Assembly (NCBI GenBank): GCA_003142575.1
Contig: PLMS01000140.1
Location: 26,286-67,282 of the forward strand
Source of the DNA: Ignavibacteriota bacterium
GTDB taxonomy: Bacteria > Bacteroidota > Ignavibacteria > UBA10030
Direction: 5' to 3'
DNA length: 40,997 bases
Of this stretch, positions 16,863 through 25,241 are shown one piece after another. Position 1 is the first letter of the stretch, and each line of letters starts with the position of its first letter. Both the position numbers and the translations under genes were made by a program. The notes under the pieces were generated by a model. That model had not been told where the DNA came from. It did no database searches and saw nothing but the letters and a program-made list of their open reading frames with translations.

Positions 16863-18419
16863 TTGGCATTGAAACCTTTTAAGAATGAGCCGCCGACCGA
16901 TTTTTCCAAACCAGTAAATCGGAAAGCGATGGAAAAAGCGCTCGCGAAGGTTAAGACGATGCTGGGAAAAGAATATCCGCTGGTTATCGGCGGAGAAGAA
17001 ATTATCACCGATGATAAACTGAAATCCATCAACCCCTCGCGGCCGGGCGAAATAGTTGGAGTATTCTCGAAGGCAAATCCGGAATTGGCAAATAAAGCAA
17101 TCGAGACTGCAGTTGCTAAGTTCGAAGAATGGAAATGGGTCGATCCAAAAAAACGCGCCGAGTATCTTGTTAAAGCTGCGAAGCTGATGCGTCAGCGCAA
17201 ACATGAATTCAGCGCCGTGATGATCTATGAAGTCGGCAAGACCTGGCCGGAAGCAGATGCAGATACAGCCGAGGCGATCGATTTTCTCGAGTTTTATGTG
17301 CGCGAAATGCTTCGCTTTGCGGCAAAGCAGCCGATTACAAAATATCCGGGTGAAAAGAATGAACTGTGGTATATCTCGCTCGGTGTCGGGGTTGTTGTGC
17401 CGCCATGGAATTTTGCGCTGGCGATTCTTACCGGCATGACTTCTGCCGCTGTGGTTACGGGCAATACCGTGGTGTTGAAACCCTCCAGCGATTCTCCCTT
17501 GACCGGTTGGATGTTTTTTAATCTGATGCGTGAGGTCGGTTTACCGGCTGGTGTAATTAATTTCGTTACCGGTTCCGGCGCATCGATCGGCGATGTTCTT
17601 GTTGCTCATCCGAAGACGCGTTTTGTGTCTTTCACCGGATCGAAGGAAGTCGGCATACACATCAATGAACTGGCGGCGAAAGTACAGCCCGGACAAAAAT
17701 GGCTGAAGCGTGTAATTATTGAAATGGGCGGAAAAGATTCCATCGTGATCGATGATCAAACGGATCTCGATGCAGCGGCACAGGCAGTGATGGTGTCTGC
17801 GTTTGGTTTTCAAGGACAGAAATGTTCAGCGGCTTCGCGCCTCATCGTGATAGAAAAAGTCTACGATAAATTTCTCGAAATCCTGAAAACCAAGGTTGAC
17901 AAACTTACAATTGGTAAATCAGATAACCCGGCAAACTATTTGGGTCCGGTTGTTAATAAGGGTTCGGAAGAGAAAATTCTTTCTTATATTAAGAAAGGGA
18001 TACAAGAAGGGGGTTATTTGATTTGTGGCGGGGCCAAAGCAGCGGGAGATGGATATTTCATACAGCCGACCGTGATTGCTGTGGTCAATCCGATGGCAAC
18101 GATTGCGCAGGAAGAAATTTTCGGACCGGTACTTGCCGTTATCAAAGCGAAAGATTTCGATCACGCACTTGAAATAGCAAACAATACCGAGTTTGGACTT
18201 ACCGGCGGTGTGTGGACGAGGAACAGAAAGAAAATTGGTAAAGCAAAGAAAGTGTTTCACGTTGGAAATTTCTATGTGAATCGTAAGATCACCGGAGCGC
18301 TCGTTGGTGTGCATCCGTTTGGCGGATTTAATATGTCCGGCACAGATTCAAAAGCAGGTGGAAGAGATTATTTACTCCTCTTTATGCAGGCAAAAGCATT
18401 GTCGGAGAAGATGAGATAA
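16863..18419 (+). CDS. Delta-1-pyrroline-5-carboxylate dehydrogenase (aldehyde dehydrogenase superfamily)
   Basis: Oxidises glutamate-5-semialdehyde to glutamate with NAD+, the second step of proline degradation. The 518-residue length fits stand-alone P5C dehydrogenases (RocA/PruA type). Motifs: VVPPWNFALAILTGM (active-site Asn region), FTGSKEVG (NAD loop), IEMGGKDSIVI (catalytic Glu), FGFQGQKCSAASRLIV (catalytic Cys near residue 320), QEEIFGPVLAVI, and HPFGGFNMSGTDSKAGG near the C-terminus. The start is TTG at 16863-16865, preceded by AAAGGA at about 16850-16855. No proline dehydrogenase gene is adjacent. It is divergent from the merR-type gene, with the shared intergenic region holding the candidate operator. 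Confidence 0.92.
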   Translation: MALKPFKNEPPTDFSKPVNRKAMEKALAKVKTMLGKEYPLVIGGEEIITDDKLKSINPSRPGEIVGVFSKANPELANKAIETAVAKFEEWKWVDPKKRAEYLVKAAKLMRQRKHEFSAVMIYEVGKTWPEADADTAEAIDFLEFYVREMLRFAAKQPITKYPGEKNELWYISLGVGVVVPPWNFALAILTGMTSAAVVTGNTVVLKPSSDSPLTGWMFFNLMREVGLPAGVINFVTGSGASIGDVLVAHPKTRFVSFTGSKEVGIHINELAAKVQPGQKWLKRVIIEMGGKDSIVIDDQTDLDAAAQAVMVSAFGFQGQKCSAASRLIVIEKVYDKFLEILKTKVDKLTIGKSDNPANYLGPVVNKGSEEKILSYIKKGIQEGGYLICGGAKAAGDGYFIQPTVIAVVNPMATIAQEEIFGPVLAVIKAKDFDHALEIANNTEFGLTGGVWTRNRKKIGKAKKVFHVGNFYVNRKITGALVGVHPFGGFNMSGTDSKAGGRDYLLLFMQAKALSEKMR

Positions 18420-18490
18420 AATTTATCGATCTTCGATTTTATGAATTGGTGATTGAGAAAAAGAGAACATTAAACTTTATTCAATGATAG

Positions 18491-18919
18491 ATGCCTGATT
18501 TGACAACTTGCTCCAACTGTTCCGAAGAAGTGACAACCGACAGCGATTTTTGTCCGCATTGCGGATATTTGTTTAAAGAGGCTCCTGTGGTTCATTGTGA
18601 AAGAGATTTTAATCAGGAAGCTTCCGGTGTATGTATCATTTGCCAAAAGGTTGTATGTCCTCGGTGTAGAGAAGTCAGGAACCACCGGTTGTTTTGTATC
18701 GAGCATAAGGATGTATTGGTGCAGGAGAATTGGGCGTTGGTGTTTGAATCTCGCGATGTTGTCGATGTAGAATTAATGAAGAGTTACCTCGACGCAAACG
18801 GTATTCAAGCTCTTGTTCAAAATATGGGAATGCGTGCAAGAAGCCGCGGTTCAGCCCGAGTCTTCGTACCGATCCCTGAATATCTTCCTGCAAAGAAAAC
18901 GCTTGAAGAGGTCGCTTAA
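18491..18919 (+). CDS. Zinc-ribbon plus DUF2007-like protein (copy 1)
   Basis: A small (142-residue) protein. The N-terminus is a zinc ribbon (TCSNCSEEV, then DFCPHCGYLF). A second cysteine-rich segment (VCIICQKVVCPRCREV, then LFCIEHK) resembles a B-box-type zinc fold. The C-terminal ~65 residues (WALVFESRDVVDVELMKSYL, then RVFVPIPEYLPAKKTLEEV) match the DUF2007 'putative signal-transducing' domain. Its function is unknown. The next gene has the same architecture, so the pair arose by tandem duplication. Spacing to copy 2 is 26 bp, consistent with one transcript. Confidence 0.72.
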   Translation: MPDLTTCSNCSEEVTTDSDFCPHCGYLFKEAPVVHCERDFNQEASGVCIICQKVVCPRCREVRNHRLFCIEHKDVLVQENWALVFESRDVVDVELMKSYLDANGIQALVQNMGMRARSRGSARVFVPIPEYLPAKKTLEEVA

Positions 18920-18945
18920 TTTCATGAAGAAAGAAAAGACAAATC

Positions 18946-19455
18946 GTGAGTGAATTAACAAAATGCCATAATTGCAGCGAAGAAGTGACAGAAGATAGTG
19001 ATTTCTGTCCTCATTGCGGTGTATTGTTTGCCGAAGCTGGAGAAGTTTTTTGTGATGAACATTTGCAGGAATCAGCGATAGGTGTGTGTATTATCTGTCG
19101 AAAAGTATGCTGTGAAGATTGTGGAGTGAAAGTTGCCGGGCGCATTTTTTGTCAGGCGCATCGCAAAGTAAAAGTGCAAGAGGATTGGGCTGAAGTATTT
19201 CGGTCCACTGAGGTTGCAGATGCAGAATTAGTAAAATCCCTGCTGGAATCGACCAGCCATAAAGTTCTCTGTCAAAATTTTAATTCGATTGGCTTTGTAT
19301 GGGATGGCGGCGGTGATTCGCCAATCTCACGCAGCAATATTAATAAACCTGCAAAAGTATTTGTACCGATTCCGGAATATCTCCAAGCCATGGAAGTTAT
19401 ATATGATTGGCGTTCGTCGCAGGCAGTCATACAGTCTGATGATGCAGGAATGTAA
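18946..19455 (+). CDS. Zinc-ribbon plus DUF2007-like protein (copy 2)
   Basis: 169 residues from a GTG start. It has the same order as the preceding gene: zinc ribbon (KCHNCSEEV, DFCPHCGVLF), second Cys/His-rich segment (VCIICRKVCCEDCGVKV, IFCQAHRK), and DUF2007-like C-terminus (WAEVFRSTEVADAELVKSLL, KVFVPIPEYLQAMEVI). It is longer than copy 1 through an insertion before KVFVPIPEYL and an extra tail. Sequence divergence indicates an old duplication. Function is unknown. It ends 23 bp before sucC, so it may share that transcript. Confidence 0.72.
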   Translation: MSELTKCHNCSEEVTEDSDFCPHCGVLFAEAGEVFCDEHLQESAIGVCIICRKVCCEDCGVKVAGRIFCQAHRKVKVQEDWAEVFRSTEVADAELVKSLLESTSHKVLCQNFNSIGFVWDGGGDSPISRSNINKPAKVFVPIPEYLQAMEVIYDWRSSQAVIQSDDAGM

Positions 19456-19478
19456 TTCATTGAAAAGACGGAGTCTTT

Positions 19479-20642
19479 ATGAAGATTCACGAATATCAAG
19501 GAAAAGAGATTCTTAAAAAATATGGTGTTGCCGTACCGAAAGGAGAGGTTGCATTCACTATTGATGAAGCAGTGAAGACGGCGGAAAAAATCGGCGGCAG
19601 CATGTGGGTTGTGAAAGCGCAGATCCATGCCGGCGGGCGGGGAAAAGGTGGCGGTGTGAAGCTTGCGCGAAGTTTCGAGGAAGTCCGTGAACGAGCAGGA
19701 GAAATTCTCGGGATGCGCCTGATTACGCATCAAACTGGTCCGGAAGGGCGTATCGTCCGACGGATTCTTGTTGAACAAGGGATGAATATCGCGCGTGAGT
19801 TATATGTCGGAATTACACTTGATCGTCAACGCGCACAAAATGTTGTGATGGTTTCCACGGAAGGCGGAATGGAGATCGAGAAAGTCGCAATGGAGACTCC
19901 GGAGAGGATATTAAAAGAAGCAGTGGATCCTACTGTTGGACTTCAGCAATTTCAAGCGCGTTCTCTTTGTATCAATCTTGGTTTAACTGGCGATTCTCTG
20001 AAGAATTGCGTACAATTTTTAATGATGCTCTACAAAGCATATGAAGCTTCCGATGCATCGCTGGCGGAAATCAATCCGCTTGTGATTACACAGGAAGGAC
20101 ATGTCATTGCGCTTGATGCAAAGATCAACTTTGATGATAATGCGCTCTTCCGTCATCCGGACTATGAAAACTTTCGGGATATCGACGAAGAGGATGCACT
20201 GGAAGTCGAAGCAGCAGCTTCAAATCTTAATTATATTAAACTCGATGGGAATGTAGGTTGTATGGTGAACGGTGCCGGACTTGCGATGGCGACGATGGAT
20301 ATTATCAAGCTCGCCGGTGGAATGCCGGCAAACTTTCTCGATGTCGGCGGTGGAGCAAATGCGCAGACCGTAGAAGCGGGATTTAAGATCATCCTCAAAG
20401 ATGAAAATGTGAAAGCGATTCTTATTAACATTTTCGGCGGGATCGTCCGTTGCGACCGTGTGGCAACGGGTGTGGTTGAAGCGGCAAAGAAAGTTGATGT
20501 GCAGATTCCGATTGTTATCCGTCTTGCCGGAACGAATGCAGAACTCGCTGCGGAGATTCTGCAGAACTCCGGATTGAAATTCCTGGTCGCAAGCAATTTA
20601 AAAGATGCGGCTCAGAAAGTAACACGTGCAATTGCGGCATAA
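19479..20642 (+). CDS. sucC: Succinate-CoA ligase [ADP-forming] subunit beta
   Basis: Catalyses succinyl-CoA to succinate conversion with substrate-level phosphorylation in the TCA cycle, together with the alpha subunit. The 387 residues are the normal length. The N-terminal ATP-grasp domain begins MKIHEYQGKEILKKYGV and contains VVKAQIHAGGRGKGGGVKLA. SLAEINPLV is the conserved metal/nucleotide region. The C-terminal CoA-ligase domain contains LDVGGGANAQTV and NIFGGIVRCDRVA. sucD is not adjacent, so the genes are split in this genome. An A/G-rich site (AGACGGAG) lies before the ATG. Confidence 0.96.
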   Translation: MKIHEYQGKEILKKYGVAVPKGEVAFTIDEAVKTAEKIGGSMWVVKAQIHAGGRGKGGGVKLARSFEEVRERAGEILGMRLITHQTGPEGRIVRRILVEQGMNIARELYVGITLDRQRAQNVVMVSTEGGMEIEKVAMETPERILKEAVDPTVGLQQFQARSLCINLGLTGDSLKNCVQFLMMLYKAYEASDASLAEINPLVITQEGHVIALDAKINFDDNALFRHPDYENFRDIDEEDALEVEAAASNLNYIKLDGNVGCMVNGAGLAMATMDIIKLAGGMPANFLDVGGGANAQTVEAGFKIILKDENVKAILINIFGGIVRCDRVATGVVEAAKKVDVQIPIVIRLAGTNAELAAEILQNSGLKFLVASNLKDAAQKVTRAIAA

Positions 20643-20670
20643 GTTTTTTCATTAGGCGTTTTTCCTTTAT

Positions 20671-20706
20671 CTCATTGACTCAAATACTCATTATCTCATA
20701 GACTTT
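20671..20706. repeat. Degenerate CTCA(T/A)...GACT repeat cluster, upstream of gatB
   Basis: Several imperfect copies of a ~9-base unit (CTCATTGACT, ATACTCAT, CTCATAGACT) fill the sucC-gatB gap. The same unit in both orientations flanks the four-helix-bundle gene downstream of gatB. No coding signal. Confidence 0.55.
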
Positions 20707-20709
20707 ATT

Positions 20710-22167
20710 ATGCCCTGGAATGAAAAATACGAACCGGTAATCGGACTTGAAGTTCACGCACAACTTTTAACCAAGTCGAAGACATTCTGTGGCTGCTCGA
20801 CGAAATTTGGGAATGAGCCGAATTCTAACGTGTGCCCCATCTGTCTTGGAATGCCGGGAGTGCTGCCGGTGATGAACAAGAATCATGTGGAATATATTAT
20901 GAAGATGGGATTGGCAACGAATTGCACGATCGCGCCAAAATCTATCTTTGAACGGAAGAATTATTTCTACCCCGATCTTCCGAAGGGCTACCAGATTTCG
21001 CAGTACGAAGAGCCTATCTGCATCAACGGCTGGCTGGATGTTGAATTAAAGGATGGCTCAACCAAGCGTCTCGGTATCACACGCATCCATATGGAAGAAG
21101 ATGCGGGCAAGTCGATACACGATCAGGATGTCGACACGCTGGTGGATGTGAACCGCTGCGGCGTTCCGCTCATTGAGATCGTGAGTGAGCCGGACATGCG
21201 CTCACCGCACGAAGCTTATCAGTACCTCTATAAAATTCGTCAGCTTGTGACCTACCTCGGTATCTGCGATGGCAATATGGAAGAGGGAAGTTTACGGTGC
21301 GATGCAAACGTTTCGGTGCGAAAAAAAGGAGAAACAAAGCTTGGAACAAAAAGGGAAGTGAAAAATCTGAACTCGTTCAGGTTTGTCGAAAAAGCATTGG
21401 AGTATGAAATTGAGAAACAGATAGAAGCGTTAGAAAACGGCGAAACGATTGTTCAACAGACATTATTATGGGACTCCGGTAAAGGGATTTGTATTCCGAT
21501 GCGTTCGAAAGAAGAAGCGCATGATTACCGGTATTTTCCTGATCCCGATCTCGTCCCGGTATTGGTTGGTCAAGAGTGGGTCAACTCCGTGAAGGCAACG
21601 CTGCCTGAACTTCCAACGGTACGTCGTGATCGTTACATCAGTGAATTTAAATTGCCGAAGTACGATGCCGACATCCTTACTGCTGAACGTGAACTGGCGA
21701 ATTATTTTGAAGGCATTGTTACTTGTCTCAGCAAAAAAAATGAAGAAACGTACAAGCTTGCGAGCAACTGGACGATGGTGGATGTTCTGCGGGTCGTGAA
21801 TGATCAGCACATCTCGGTTTCCGACTTTCCGGTTTCACCCAAGAATTTATCCGAGATGATCGATTTGATTGTCGATGGAACTATCAGCGGCAAGATTGCC
21901 AAAGATGTTTTTGAGGAAATGCTGAAAACGCAGGATTCACCCAAATCGATTGTGGAAAAGAAGGGGTTGATGCAGGTAAGCGATGAATCTGCCATCGAAA
22001 AAGTGATCGATGAAATTCTTGCAAGCAATCAGGGGCAAGTAGAACAGTATAAAAGTGGAAAGCAACAGGTCTTTGGATTTTTTGTCGGTGCGACAATGAA
22101 AACGATGAAGGGGAAAGCAAATCCGAAAGTGGTGAATGAGGTGTTGAAGAGGAAGTTGAGTCTTTGA
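20710..22167 (+). CDS. gatB: Aspartyl/glutamyl-tRNA(Asn/Gln) amidotransferase subunit B
   Basis: The subunit of the GatCAB complex that activates misacylated Glu-tRNAGln or Asp-tRNAAsn for amidation, used where GlnRS and/or AsnRS is missing. 485 residues, normal length. [20 protein letters not shown] opens the protein. The [18 protein letters not shown] cysteines form the Zn site. [22 protein letters not shown] and [14 protein letters not shown] form the kinase/phosphate region, and the C-terminal YqeY/tail domain ends [16 protein letters not shown]. gatA and gatC are not adjacent. The last codons run into the repeat cluster that precedes the next gene. Confidence 0.96.
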   Translation: MPWNEKYEPVIGLEVHAQLLTKSKTFCGCSTKFGNEPNSNVCPICLGMPGVLPVMNKNHVEYIMKMGLATNCTIAPKSIFERKNYFYPDLPKGYQISQYEEPICINGWLDVELKDGSTKRLGITRIHMEEDAGKSIHDQDVDTLVDVNRCGVPLIEIVSEPDMRSPHEAYQYLYKIRQLVTYLGICDGNMEEGSLRCDANVSVRKKGETKLGTKREVKNLNSFRFVEKALEYEIEKQIEALENGETIVQQTLLWDSGKGICIPMRSKEEAHDYRYFPDPDLVPVLVGQEWVNSVKATLPELPTVRRDRYISEFKLPKYDADILTAERELANYFEGIVTCLSKKNEETYKLASNWTMVDVLRVVNDQHISVSDFPVSPKNLSEMIDLIVDGTISGKIAKDVFEEMLKTQDSPKSIVEKKGLMQVSDESAIEKVIDEILASNQGQVEQYKSGKQQVFGFFVGATMKTMKGKANPKVVNEVLKRKLSL

Positions 22168-22204
22168 GTCTATAAGTCGATGAGTCGTTGAGTAGATGAG
22201 TAAA
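22156..22204. repeat. Degenerate GAGTC tandem repeats, left flank of four-helix-bundle gene
   Basis: TTGAGTC, TTGAGTC, ATGAGTC, TTGAGT and ATGAGT follow each other at 8-14 base spacing, overlapping the last four gatB codons. The cluster is an inverted counterpart of the one after the next gene (22586-22620). Confidence 0.6.
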
Positions 22205-22230
22205 TAAATATTGCAGAGTAAAGTCGCCGG

Positions 22231-22584
22231 ATGAATCGATTTAAGAATTTGCGAGTTTATGAAAAAGCACTTGATTATTCCTTTGATGTTCGTCAATGTG
22301 TACGAAAATTTCCGAAGGAAGAAATGTTTGGATTAACTTCTCAATGGCGGAGAGCGGCAGATTCGATTGTTTTGAATATTGCCGAAGGTGCGGGAAATTC
22401 ATCAAAATTGGAATATGCCAGGTTCTTGGATATTGCCATTCGTTCCCGGTTTGAGTGTTTAGCTTGTTTGGATATTGCAATTCGGAGTAGCTATGTGGAT
22501 AAAATAAATTATGACAAACTTTCTTCTCAGACAAATGAAATTATTGCTATGCTGGATGGATTGAAAAAAGCGATCAAGAAATAA
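22231..22584 (+). CDS. Four helix bundle protein, 23S rRNA-intervening-sequence type
   Basis: A 117-residue all-helical protein. It has FKNLRVYEKALDYSFDVRQC, FPKEEMFGLTSQWRRAADSI and LNIAEGAGNSSKLEYARFLD, then a C-terminal helix with NEIIAMLDGLKKAIKK. This is the TIGR02436/IVS protein family, known from insertions in 23S rRNA genes and as free-standing ORFs in many genomes. It is related in fold to the Avd accessory protein of diversity-generating retroelements. Biological function is unsettled. Here it is inserted between gatB and tpiA and bordered on both sides by degenerate repeats, suggesting it moves as a small unit. Confidence 0.88.
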   Translation: MNRFKNLRVYEKALDYSFDVRQCVRKFPKEEMFGLTSQWRRAADSIVLNIAEGAGNSSKLEYARFLDIAIRSRFECLACLDIAIRSSYVDKINYDKLSSQTNEIIAMLDGLKKAIKK

Positions 22585-22585
22585 A

Positions 22586-22620
22586 AACTCAAAGACGTAT
22601 AGACTAATAACTCATAGACA
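22586..22620. repeat. Degenerate ACTC/AGAC repeats, right flank of four-helix-bundle gene
   Basis: ACTCAAAGAC, GTATAGACTA, ACTCATAGAC: the same unit as at 22156-22204 in opposite orientation, giving imperfect inverted flanks around the four-helix-bundle gene. It also resembles 20671-20706 in the same orientation. Confidence 0.55.
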
Positions 22621-22636
22621 TACATAAAGGATAACA

Positions 22637-23395
22637 ATGCGAACCAAAGTAATTGCCGGTAACTGGAAAATGAACAAAGACCTCAGCGAGTCAGCAGAAC
22701 TTATCAACGGTCTCAAATCGAAACTTGCAACAATGCCGAATGGCGTGAAAGCCATCGTCTGTCCGCCATTTGTGTCTCTTGCACTTGCAAAGGAACTACT
22801 CAAGGGATCGCCCATCGAACTGGGTGCACAGAATATGTATTTTGAAGATGAAGGCGCTTTTACAGGAGAAGTTTCGGCAAAAATGCTTAAATCGGTCGGA
22901 TGCAAATATGTCATCCTCGGTCATTCCGAACGTCGTCAGTATTTTAAAGAATCGGACGAGTTCATCAATACAAAAGCTAAGAAAACTCTTGCATCGGGAT
23001 TGATTCCAATCATTTGTGTTGGCGAGACGCTGCAGGAACGCGAAAAGAATATCACAAATCAAGTTGTAACAACTCAAGTCGCCGGATGTTTGAAAGGCAT
23101 TTCGGCATTCGATATCGAAAAATCGATTATTGCGTACGAACCTGTCTGGGCAATTGGTACCGGCAAAGTCGCGACCCCTCAGCAAGCACAGGATGTGCAC
23201 AAACTCATCCGCGGACTTATTGCTCAATTGTACGGCCCTGCGACAGCAGAGAAAGTTGTCATTCAATACGGCGGCAGTGTAAAACCGGATAATGCAAAAG
23301 AGTTAATGCATCAACCCGACATTGACGGCGCACTTGTCGGCGGTGCTTGTCTGAAAGCAGATTCGTTTGCGGCAATTGTGTTGGCGGCGGCTTAA
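22637..23395 (+). CDS. tpiA: Triosephosphate isomerase
   Basis: Interconverts glyceraldehyde-3-phosphate and dihydroxyacetone phosphate in glycolysis/gluconeogenesis. 252 residues, normal length. VIAGNWKMNKD contains the substrate-binding Asn-Lys. VILGHSERRQYF contains the electrophilic His, and AYEPVWAIGTGKVATPQQA contains the catalytic Glu and the flexible loop 6. QYGGSVKPDNA and DGALVGGACL form the phosphate-binding end. The start ATG follows an AAAGGA ribosome site at about 22626-22631. No other glycolytic gene is adjacent. Confidence 0.97.
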   Translation: MRTKVIAGNWKMNKDLSESAELINGLKSKLATMPNGVKAIVCPPFVSLALAKELLKGSPIELGAQNMYFEDEGAFTGEVSAKMLKSVGCKYVILGHSERRQYFKESDEFINTKAKKTLASGLIPIICVGETLQEREKNITNQVVTTQVAGCLKGISAFDIEKSIIAYEPVWAIGTGKVATPQQAQDVHKLIRGLIAQLYGPATAEKVVIQYGGSVKPDNAKELMHQPDIDGALVGGACLKADSFAAIVLAAA

Positions 23396-23464
23396 GAGAA
23401 ATTACTAATCCAAATCTATCAAGGGATCTTAGCCGGCCATCGGTCACCTTGATCTGGGAAGAAC

Positions 23465-24940
23465 ATGAACGAACTCAATGATCTTATTACCCTTATAAAG
23501 TCGCGTACTCCGATCATTGTTGTTGAAACGGAGGACGAAGTTCGCGCAAATGAATTAATCCGCTATGCATCACAACATCTCAAGCAAAATTTTTATAGAT
23601 GGAGTGTGGCCGATGGACTGACCATGGGGAATAACGTCCAACAAACCGATAGAGGATATCAAGAGCCGATTGAATTGCTACGCTACCTATGGGGTTTAAA
23701 ATATCCGGGAGTATTCCTTCTGTTGGATTTCCATCCTTTTATCAACGATCCAAAAAATATTCGAATAATCAAAGAGATTGCGTTACGTACGGATCAAACT
23801 CAACAGATCATAGTTTTTCTGAGCGTGAAATTCGACCTGCCCGGTGAATTGAATACCTTTGCCGCCCATTTTGAGTTGGAGCTTCCGACGAGAGAGATTA
23901 TTGAGAAGATAATTTGCTCGCAAGTGAAGAATTGGTCCATTCAGAATGGGGGACAGAATCCGAATCTGACGAATGATGAAATTCATCAAATGTCACGCGT
24001 CCTTTACGATCTTTCGACAACGGAAGTCAAGAAAGCAGTGAACCAAACATTAAGGGAAACCGGCGCTAAAAATCACATCTCGGAAATCGGTAAGCTCAAG
24101 TATGAAATCCTCAAACAAAGCAGCGTCCTTGCGTATGAATGTGAAACATCGAATTTGTCACAGGTTGGCGGATTTAAAAACCTCAAAGAGTGGCTCCAGA
24201 AACGGCAAATGATATTCCTCGGTGAAAAAAATATACCGGGTCTTGACGCTCCGAAAGGCATTCTTCTTTTAGGCGTGTAGGGCGGAGGGAAAAGTCTTGC
24301 CGCGAAAGCTGTTGCGGGTACGTGGGGAGTTCCGCTTTTACGGCTCGATATCGGCGCACTCTATGATAAATATATAGGCGAGACCGAACGGAAGACGAGA
24401 GATTCGTTAAAAATGGCTGAAAGGATGTCGCCGTGCGTGCTTTGGATTGATGAAATTGAAAAAGGAATCTCCATTGGTGGTGAGAATGACGGCGGAGTAT
24501 CTCAACGAGTGTTGGGTACATTGTTGACATGGATGGCTGAAAAAAAAGAGCCGGTGTTCGTGGTGGCAACTGCGAATAATGTGCAAACCCTTCCGCCCGA
24601 GCTGTTGCGCAAAGGAAGATTTGATGAAGTTTTTTTTGTCGACCTTCCCGATGAAAAAATGCGCCAGGAGATTTTTTCCATTCATCTTAAAAAGAGAGGA
24701 TTTGATCCTGCATCGTTCGATCTGGACAGCCTTTCTCAGGTATCCCATGGATTCTCGGGAGCAGAAATCGAACAAGCGATCGTTTCCGGCCTTTATTCGA
24801 TGGCAAGCGGATCGGGAATTCTGACGAATGATATTCTTATAACCGAAGTAAAGGCGACCCGGCCCTTGTCTGTCCTCATGGCGGAACAGGTCGATGCATT
24901 GCGTGACTGGGCGCGTGATAGAACTGTTTCTGCAAATTAA
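23465..24940 (+). pseudogene. Ycf46-like AAA+ ATPase interrupted by an in-frame amber codon in the Walker A motif
   Basis: One reading frame of 491 codons plus the final stop is broken only by TAG at 24278-24280. Before it lie 271 residues with the Ycf46-type N-terminal domain (LITLIKSRTPIIVVETEDE, RWSVADGL). The frame then resumes with GGGKSLAAKAV, IGETERKTRDSL, VLWIDEIEKG (Walker B), VVATANN (sensor 1), LLRKGRFDEVFFVDLP (arginine finger region) and GFSGAEIEQA. Homologues have Gln at the stop position (GxQGGGKS), so one C-to-T change (CAG to TAG) explains it. No other frame damage is visible. It could be a recent pseudogene, a sequencing error or an amber-readthrough gene. The intact protein would be a cytoplasmic ATPase of unclear role. 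Confidence 0.85.
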
Positions 24941-25030
24941 GTTATTCCCGCAATAAGACGTTTTCGGCTACTTTCCTGTTTAGCATATGGTTAGTGATGC
25001 CAGGAATTTCTTCCTGACATTCAACGGTAT

Positions 25031-25054
25031 CGGTCAGGACGCAAGTCCTGACCG
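25031..25054. repeat. Perfect palindromic hairpin in the ATPase-aminotransferase gap
   Basis: A 10-bp stem (CGGTCAGGAC / GTCCTGACCG) with a GCAA tetraloop. The gap 24941-25241 otherwise holds no gene that I can support. There is no U-tract after it, so it is more like a REP-type palindrome than a terminator. Confidence 0.6.
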
Positions 25055-25241
25055 CACTAAAATGAGACACTACCCAATTTTTTCGGAAATTGAAATTAAA
25101 CAGTCTCCTTCCGTTGAATTATTCTGAAAAACATGTAACTTATTAATAGAATGTGTTGTTCTATAATAAACAGACACAGTTGTTCGCTGTGACGAATCCA
25201 TTTCTTCGTGAGTCAGCAATTAAATAATTGGAGTATCATTC

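Noticed and set aside
23418-23453. Inverted repeat ATCAAGG...CCTTGAT before the ATPase gene as a riboswitch or attenuator
   Set aside because: The stem is only 7 bp with a 22-base loop and no further structure, so it may be chance.
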